Origin: Clostridia bacterium | Lineage (GTDB): Bacteria; Bacillota; Clostridia; Peptostreptococcales; Anaerovoracaceae | Assembly: GCA_024403005.1 (NCBI GenBank) | Contig: JAKSSQ010000063.1 | Coordinates: forward strand, 1-9,324 | Reading direction: 5' to 3' | Length of the DNA stretch: 9,324 nucleotides | Shown here: positions 5,922 through 9,324 of the stretch, piece by piece | Layout of the letters: each line of letters starts with the position of its first letter | How positions within the stretch are numbered: position 1 is the first letter of the stretch | Notes under the pieces: generated by a model | Databases searched by the model: none | Told to the model about the DNA's origin: nothing | What the model saw: only the letters and a program-made list of their open reading frames with translations | Program-made: the position numbers and the translations under genes

Positions 5922-5952
5922 TAACAGATATGTTATATTAATAACACATATC
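5922..5952. promoter_or_regulatory. Cluster of TAACA/TGTTA half-sites in the divergent intergenic region (candidate operator)
   Basis: Three half-sites alternate in orientation: TAACA (5922-5926), TGTTA (5931-5935) and TAACA (5942-5946). The last two form the inverted repeat TGTTAT-ATTA-ATAACA (5931-5946), flanked by outer arms GATATGT (5927-5933) and ACATATC (5946-5952). Geometry resembles both Rex-type boxes (TTGTTAA-N4-TTAACAA) and 5-6-5 sites of CRP/FNR-type regulators. It lies just beyond the -35 of the leaderless promoter and upstream of the gamma-glutamyl hydrolase gene, so it could control both directions. The regulator is not identified. Confidence 0.5.
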
Positions 5953-5996
5953 CGTATTATTCAGGACTAATAATACAGAGTTTTAGGAGGAGAATT

Positions 5997-6770
5997 ATGA
6001 AACCAATCATTGGCGTTACATGCAACCATTTCCTTACCGGCTCCGGAGCTGAATTCGACCCCGTCGGATTCTCCAGACAGCAGTGGACAACAGGTGCAGA
6101 CGATTATGCAAATGCTGTAGAAAGAGCTGGCGGTATCCCCGTTCTCATGCCCTTCTACCTTGACGAAGAAAATATCAAGCCCTTCGTAGACATGCTCGAC
6201 GGCCTTCTCATTACAGGCGGCGACGACATCGGACCCTACCTCTACGGAGAAGACCTCATTAAGGAATCTTCCAAGATTAACTACATCAGAGACAAGCAGG
6301 AAATGGCTCTTCTCAACTATGTTATGGAAGAATCCGACATCCCCGTACTCGGTATCTGCCGCGGACACCAGATGCTCAACATCTACTACGGCGGAACTAT
6401 CGAACAGGACAACAAGCGCCTCGGTTACTGGCACAGCACAGCTGCTAACAGCACAGTAGGCGACCTCGCACACGCAGTATACTTCGAAGAAGGCTCCAAG
6501 ATCAGAGAAATCATCGGAAAAGAAAAGATGATCGTTAACTCTTATCACCACCAGAACATCAAGGATCTGGCACCCGGACTCAAGCTTACAGGCGTTTCCC
6601 ACGATAAGGAACTGGGCCTGCCCTACGACATGCCCGAAGTTATCGAAAAGGAAGGCGACAGATGGATTATGGGCGTTCAGTGGCACCCCGAATTCCTGCC
6701 CCAGATCGACGAACACCAGAAGGTTTACAGAGCTTTCGTAGAAGCTTGCGTAAAGAACATGGACAAGTAA
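5997..6770 (+). CDS. Gamma-glutamyl-gamma-aminobutyrate hydrolase family protein (peptidase C26, class I GATase fold)
   Basis: Members of this family hydrolyse gamma-glutamyl amide bonds, releasing glutamate from gamma-glutamyl conjugates (PuuD acts on gamma-glutamyl-GABA in putrescine breakdown). The cytosolic 257-residue protein is of family length and carries the class I triad: nucleophile C121 in the GICRGHQ elbow, and H230 and E232 in GVQWHPEF. It also has the family motifs LLITGGDD (70-77) and VNSYHHQ (180-186). The start MKPIIGVTCN is the usual one, and AGGAGG sits 6 bases before the ATG. It is a single-gene unit ending in a strong terminator, with no other polyamine genes beside it, so the substrate is open. 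Codon use is strongly biased (for example six of eight Arg codons AGA), suggesting high expression. No convincing sigma-A -35/-10 pair is visible upstream, consistent with activator-dependent transcription. Confidence 0.93.
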   Translation: MKPIIGVTCNHFLTGSGAEFDPVGFSRQQWTTGADDYANAVERAGGIPVLMPFYLDEENIKPFVDMLDGLLITGGDDIGPYLYGEDLIKESSKINYIRDKQEMALLNYVMEESDIPVLGICRGHQMLNIYYGGTIEQDNKRLGYWHSTAANSTVGDLAHAVYFEEGSKIREIIGKEKMIVNSYHHQNIKDLAPGLKLTGVSHDKELGLPYDMPEVIEKEGDRWIMGVQWHPEFLPQIDEHQKVYRAFVEACVKNMDK

Positions 6771-6802
6771 TCGGATTTTCGACAGACAATCCTGCAATTT
6801 CA

Positions 6803-6831
6803 GCCGCCGGCTTATGGCCGGCGGTTTTATT
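6803..6831 (+). terminator. Intrinsic terminator after the gamma-glutamyl hydrolase gene
   Basis: CCGCCGGC (6804-6811) and GCCGGCGG (6817-6824) form a perfect 8-bp GC stem around the loop TTATG, followed by TTTTATT. It lies 33 bases past the stop codon and insulates the gene from the cbiL promoter 15 bases further on. Confidence 0.93.
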
Positions 6832-6845
6832 GTGGTCAAAATGTT

Positions 6846-6874
6846 TTTACTTACTACAACTAATATGGTAAAAT
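6846..6874 (+). promoter_or_regulatory. Promoter of the cbiL-ABC operon (extended -10)
   Basis: TTTACT (6846-6851, four of six matches to the -35 consensus) is followed after exactly 17 bases by TAAAAT (6869-6874), which is preceded by TGG and so forms an extended -10. Expected transcription start is near 6881, leaving a leader of about 36 bases containing the GGAGG ribosome binding site (6906-6910), 6 bases before the ATG. No room exists for a cobalamin riboswitch. Confidence 0.72.
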
Positions 6875-6916
6875 AGACTGATTATTTATGCGCAAAACTA
6901 AATTTGGAGGATATAC

Positions 6917-7603
6917 ATGAAAGGAATTGCATACGGCGTAGGCGTAGGCCCCGGAGATCCCGAGCTCATGACCTTAAAGGCTGCAAGACTCATCAGAGAA
7001 AACGACATTATCGCTGTACCGGGAAAGGTTGCAAAGGATTCTGTAGCATATAAAATCGCAGTTCAGGTTGTTCCCGAACTGGCAGAAAAGACACTGGTTC
7101 CCATCTACATGCCCATGATCCTCGATCGTGAAGCAATCAGAAAGAACCACGAAGAAAACGCAGATATCATCGCAAAGTACCTGGACGAAGGCAAGAACGT
7201 AGTATACATCACTCTGGGCGACTCCACAGTATACTGCACATTTACATATCTGCAGACCATTCTGGAAAGCAAGGGCTATGAAACTCAGCTTGTAAGCGGA
7301 ATTACATCCTTCTGCGCTGCAGCTGCAAGACTCAACATTCCCCTGGCAGAATGGAACGAAGAAATCCACGTAGTTCCCGCAGCCCACAAGCTCCAGCACG
7401 AACTGGACCAGCCCGGCACCTACGTGCTCATGAAGTCCGCAAGCTACATGAAGGAAACAAAAGACACCTTAAGAAAGAGCGGTAAGGCAGTACAGGCAGT
7501 TGAAAACTGCGGCATGCCCGGAGAAAAGATCTATAGAGACTTAGAAGAAATCCCCGACGAAGCCGGCTATTTCTCCCTCATCATCGCTAAAGACAAGCAG
7601 TAA
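6917..7603 (+). CDS. cbiL: Precorrin-2/cobalt-factor II C20-methyltransferase
   Basis: This cytosolic enzyme transfers a methyl group from S-adenosylmethionine to C20 of the corrin precursor, an early step of cobalamin ring synthesis. The oxygen-independent (CbiL) version, acting on cobalt-factor II, is more likely than CobI because the setting looks anaerobic. The 228-residue protein is of normal length and has the tetrapyrrole methylase landmarks: the N-terminal SAM-site motif YGVGVGPGDPELMTLKA (6-22), the GDSTVYCTFTYL segment (101-112), and VSGITSFCAAAARLNIPLAE (126-145), characteristic of the C20 subfamily. The start is fixed by GGAGG 6 bases upstream. It is the first gene of an operon with an ABC transporter starting 2 bases after its stop. 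No other cobalamin gene is inside the window, so the remainder of the pathway must lie elsewhere or further downstream. Arg codons are almost all AGA, unlike the next gene. Confidence 0.93.
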   Translation: MKGIAYGVGVGPGDPELMTLKAARLIRENDIIAVPGKVAKDSVAYKIAVQVVPELAEKTLVPIYMPMILDREAIRKNHEENADIIAKYLDEGKNVVYITLGDSTVYCTFTYLQTILESKGYETQLVSGITSFCAAAARLNIPLAEWNEEIHVVPAAHKLQHELDQPGTYVLMKSASYMKETKDTLRKSGKAVQAVENCGMPGEKIYRDLEEIPDEAGYFSLIIAKDKQ

Positions 7604-7605
7604 AC

Positions 7606-8448
7606 ATGATAGAAATTAAAGATCTTACAAAGAAATTTGGAGATTTTACGGCCGTAGACCGCCTTAACCTCACCATAGAAACCGGTGAGTTTTTTGGTCT
7701 GCTCGGGCCCAACGGCGCGGGCAAAACTACGACCATAAGCATGCTGTCCACAGTGCTTCTCCCCACTTCCGGGGAAATCCGCATAGACGGCAAAGTCCTC
7801 GACCGCCGCGCTTCTTCGGAAAAGAAGAAGATAAGTGTGGTCACCCAGGAGTATTCCATGCGCCAGGACATGACCATTAACGAAGTAATGGAATACCAGG
7901 GCAGGCTCTACTATCTGCCCAAAGACGTGCGCAAAAAGAAGGCAGACGAGCTCCTGGAGTTTGCGGGCCTTACGGAATACAGAAGAAGGGTTGTGCGCCA
8001 CCTTTCCGGCGGCATGAAGCGCAAGCTCATGATCTGCCGCGCCCTTATGACGGAGCCCGAGATTCTCCTTCTGGATGAACCAACGGCCGGCATGGACGCC
8101 CTGGCAAGAAGGCAGATGTGGAACCTTCTGCGCCAGCTGCAGAGCAGAAACCTTACCATACTTTTAACCACGCACTTCATAGACGAAGCGCAGACCCTGT
8201 GCAACAGAGTTGCGCTAATGAATAAGGGCAAGATGGATGTTATAGATACTCCCGATTCCCTTATAAAGCAGCTTGGCCCCTACGCTGTAGACGAAACAGC
8301 AAAGGACACTTTAAGCAGCAGATACTTCGCCGACAGAAACTCCGCAGTGGAATATCTCTCCACCTGCAATGAGTCGGCAGCTTTAAGAAACACCACTCTG
8401 GAAGACGTATTCCTGAGCCGCATGGGCCGCAACATAACTTCCCGATAA
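7606..8448 (+). CDS. ABC-2-type transporter ATP-binding protein (DrrA/NodI-like)
   Basis: This is the ATPase of a two-gene ABC-2 transporter; most such systems export lipids, drugs, polysaccharides or other small molecules. In the 280-residue protein all motifs are intact: Walker A GPNGAGKTT (34-42), Q-loop Q81, signature LSGGM (133-137), Walker B ILLLDE (153-158) and switch H190 in LLTTHFIDEA. The C-terminal extension ends in TLEDVFLSRMGR (265-276), typical of the DrrA-like subfamily. The ATG follows the cbiL stop after 2 bases with no evident ribosome binding site of its own, so translation is probably coupled to cbiL. Codon use shifts here: of 24 Arg codons 12 are CGC, whereas cbiL has none. 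Cargo is unknown; operon context suggests something tied to tetrapyrroles or cobalt. Confidence 0.95.
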   Translation: MIEIKDLTKKFGDFTAVDRLNLTIETGEFFGLLGPNGAGKTTTISMLSTVLLPTSGEIRIDGKVLDRRASSEKKKISVVTQEYSMRQDMTINEVMEYQGRLYYLPKDVRKKKADELLEFAGLTEYRRRVVRHLSGGMKRKLMICRALMTEPEILLLDEPTAGMDALARRQMWNLLRQLQSRNLTILLTTHFIDEAQTLCNRVALMNKGKMDVIDTPDSLIKQLGPYAVDETAKDTLSSRYFADRNSAVEYLSTCNESAALRNTTLEDVFLSRMGRNITSR

Positions 8449-8458
8449 GGATTAATAA

Positions 8459-9190
8459 ATGGGTATTTTAGCAGTACTGTGGGAGAAATGGGTTGAATTC
8501 CGCCGTGATTTCTACAAAATCACCGTTTCCAACATGATGACTCCCCTCATGTATCTCGTAATCTTCGGAATGGGGATACAGACAACTTCACACGGGGAAC
8601 CCTACCTGAACTTCCTGATTCCGGGCGTTATTGCAATGGTAACCATGACCGGCAGTTTCAGTGCGGTCACCCAGAACATGAGCGTGCAAAGGCTCTACGA
8701 AAAGGCCCTGGACCAGGTAATGATCTCGCCCACGCCCCTGTGGCAGTTCCTTACGGGCCAGATTATCGGAGGCAGCTTAAGAGGCCTTTATGCAGGCTGC
8801 ATAGTGCTTCTACTAACCCTGCCCATCCATACAGGACTCATCTTTAACGGATGGTCTTTCCTGGTAATGCTCTTAAACGGCGCAGTATTTTCCACGCTGG
8901 GGCTAGTTCTCTCCTTTACTGCGAAGAGCTATTCCGACGCGCCCAGATACAACGCCTTTATAATCATGCCCATGTCCTTCCTGTGCAACACATTCTTCTC
9001 CACGGACACCATGCCCGGCGGAATAAGGCAGGTCGTAATGGTTCTGCCCCTCTCCCAGGCCAGCGCCATGATGAGAACCATCGCAGCAGGACAGCCCGCA
9101 GGCTTTGCAGGTTTCGGAATTCTCCTTACTTACCTGGCAATCCTGGGGTTCATATCCTTCGTCTATATTTATAAAAAGAAAAACCTGTAG
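8459..9190 (+). CDS. ABC-2-type transporter permease (DrrB/NodJ-like)
   Basis: This 243-residue integral membrane protein is the channel partner of the preceding ATPase. About six hydrophobic segments are visible, near residues 24-40, 51-70, 98-121, 127-153, 165-181 and 215-238, as expected for the ABC-2 membrane family. The N-terminal part (MGILAVLWEKWVEFRRDFYK, basic and amphipathic) resembles the interface helix of this family. The PLSQASAMMRTIAAG segment (197-211) and MPMSFLCNTFFS (170-181) fit the conserved positions of DrrB/NodJ relatives. The gene starts 10 bases after the ATPase stop with AAGG 8 bases before the ATG; its stop codon overlaps the ribosome binding site of the next gene. 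One permease implies a homodimer. Confidence 0.93.
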   Translation: MGILAVLWEKWVEFRRDFYKITVSNMMTPLMYLVIFGMGIQTTSHGEPYLNFLIPGVIAMVTMTGSFSAVTQNMSVQRLYEKALDQVMISPTPLWQFLTGQIIGGSLRGLYAGCIVLLLTLPIHTGLIFNGWSFLVMLLNGAVFSTLGLVLSFTAKSYSDAPRYNAFIIMPMSFLCNTFFSTDTMPGGIRQVVMVLPLSQASAMMRTIAAGQPAGFAGFGILLTYLAILGFISFVYIYKKKNL

Positions 9191-9200
9191 GAGGCCCGCC

Positions 9201-9324
9201 GTGAAGCAAATCATTAAAAAAGCGGCAAGGCTCGCCCTGCCGGCAATAACAGCTGCTGCAGTGCTGTGTTCTTCCATCGCCTTCGCGATTGAACCCATAT
9301 ACGCTGCAGAAGGCTACGAAAAAG
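9201..9324 (+). CDS. Start of an exported protein with a signal peptide (C-terminus outside window)
   Basis: A GTG start at 9201 is preceded by AGGAGG (9189-9194), 6 bases away and overlapping the stop codon of the permease. The 41 visible residues begin MKQIIKKAARLALPAITAAA (GTG read as Met) and form a classical signal peptide: a basic head, a hydrophobic core (about 11-29) and possible signal peptidase I sites after AFA (29) or YAA (36). The visible mature part is EGYEK. No lipobox cysteine is at the cleavage region. Identity cannot be determined from this fragment. Given cbiL at the head of the operon, one candidate is an exported sirohydrochlorin cobaltochelatase (CbiK-like, known as a periplasmic form in Desulfovibrio); another is a binding protein. 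Both are guesses. Confidence 0.82.
   Translation, partial: MKQIIKKAARLALPAITAAAVLCSSIAFAIEPIYAAEGYEK

Noticed and set aside
5967..6839. 290-codon minus-strand open frame opposite the gamma-glutamyl hydrolase
   Set aside because: It exists because the real gene avoids the codons that would give antisense stops; it crosses the hydrolase terminator region and has no family features.
6832..6916. Possible cobalamin riboswitch upstream of cbiL
   Set aside because: The space between the preceding terminator and the ATG is only about 85 bases including the promoter, far too short for the roughly 200-base element, and no B12-box-like sequence is seen.
8851..9298. Alternative open frames overlapping the ABC-2 permease on both strands
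   Set aside because: They overlap a membrane protein with a coherent family pattern and have no ribosome binding sites or recognisable domains.

Overview
The window looks like a piece of an anaerobic Bacillota chromosome, probably class Clostridia; genus is not resolvable by eye. The reasons are strong AGGAGG-type ribosome binding sites, sigma-A promoters with near-consensus -35/-10 boxes, a lipobox solute-binding protein and an anaerobic-type cobalamin methyltransferase. Base composition is near 50% GC, genes are tightly packed, and no stretch over 300 bases lacks a gene. I see no rRNA, tRNA, CRISPR array, transposase or phage gene.

Left part (1-3807, minus strand) is one transcription unit read right to left. 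It starts at a consensus promoter (3779-3807) and runs through a lipoprotein substrate-binding protein (3691-2891), an intercistronic hairpin, a polar-amino-acid-type permease (2809-2129), its ATPase (2136-1411, GTG start overlapping the permease stop), a PfkB/ribokinase-family protein (1386-445) with Asn at the usual catalytic-base position, and the first 138 codons of a helix-turn-helix-like protein that leaves the window at base 1. Pairing an amino-acid-type importer with a sugar-kinase-fold protein suggests import followed by phosphorylation of a small polar compound, possibly a sugar-amine conjugate; this is inference.

Middle left (3873-5916, minus strand) is a two-gene unit: a five-segment membrane protein of unknown function (5881-5210) overlapping by 8 bases a membrane-anchored M23 zinc peptidase (5217-3925). 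It ends in a strong intrinsic terminator. Its promoter is placed so that transcription would begin at or next to the A of the ATG, suggesting a leaderless mRNA.

Middle right (5997-6831, plus strand) is a divergently read single gene for a class I glutamine-amidotransferase-fold gamma-glutamyl hydrolase (peptidase C26), with its own terminator. The 115-base divergent region holds a cluster of TAACA/TGTTA half-sites resembling a regulator-binding site.

Right part (6846-9324, plus strand) is a cobalamin-related operon: cbiL (precorrin-2/cobalt-factor II C20-methyltransferase), an ABC ATPase 2 bases downstream, an ABC-2 permease, and the start of an exported protein cut by the window edge. A lone C20-methyltransferase joined to an ABC-2 transporter and an exported protein is the most unusual arrangement here. 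Arginine codon use changes sharply between cbiL and the ABC genes.
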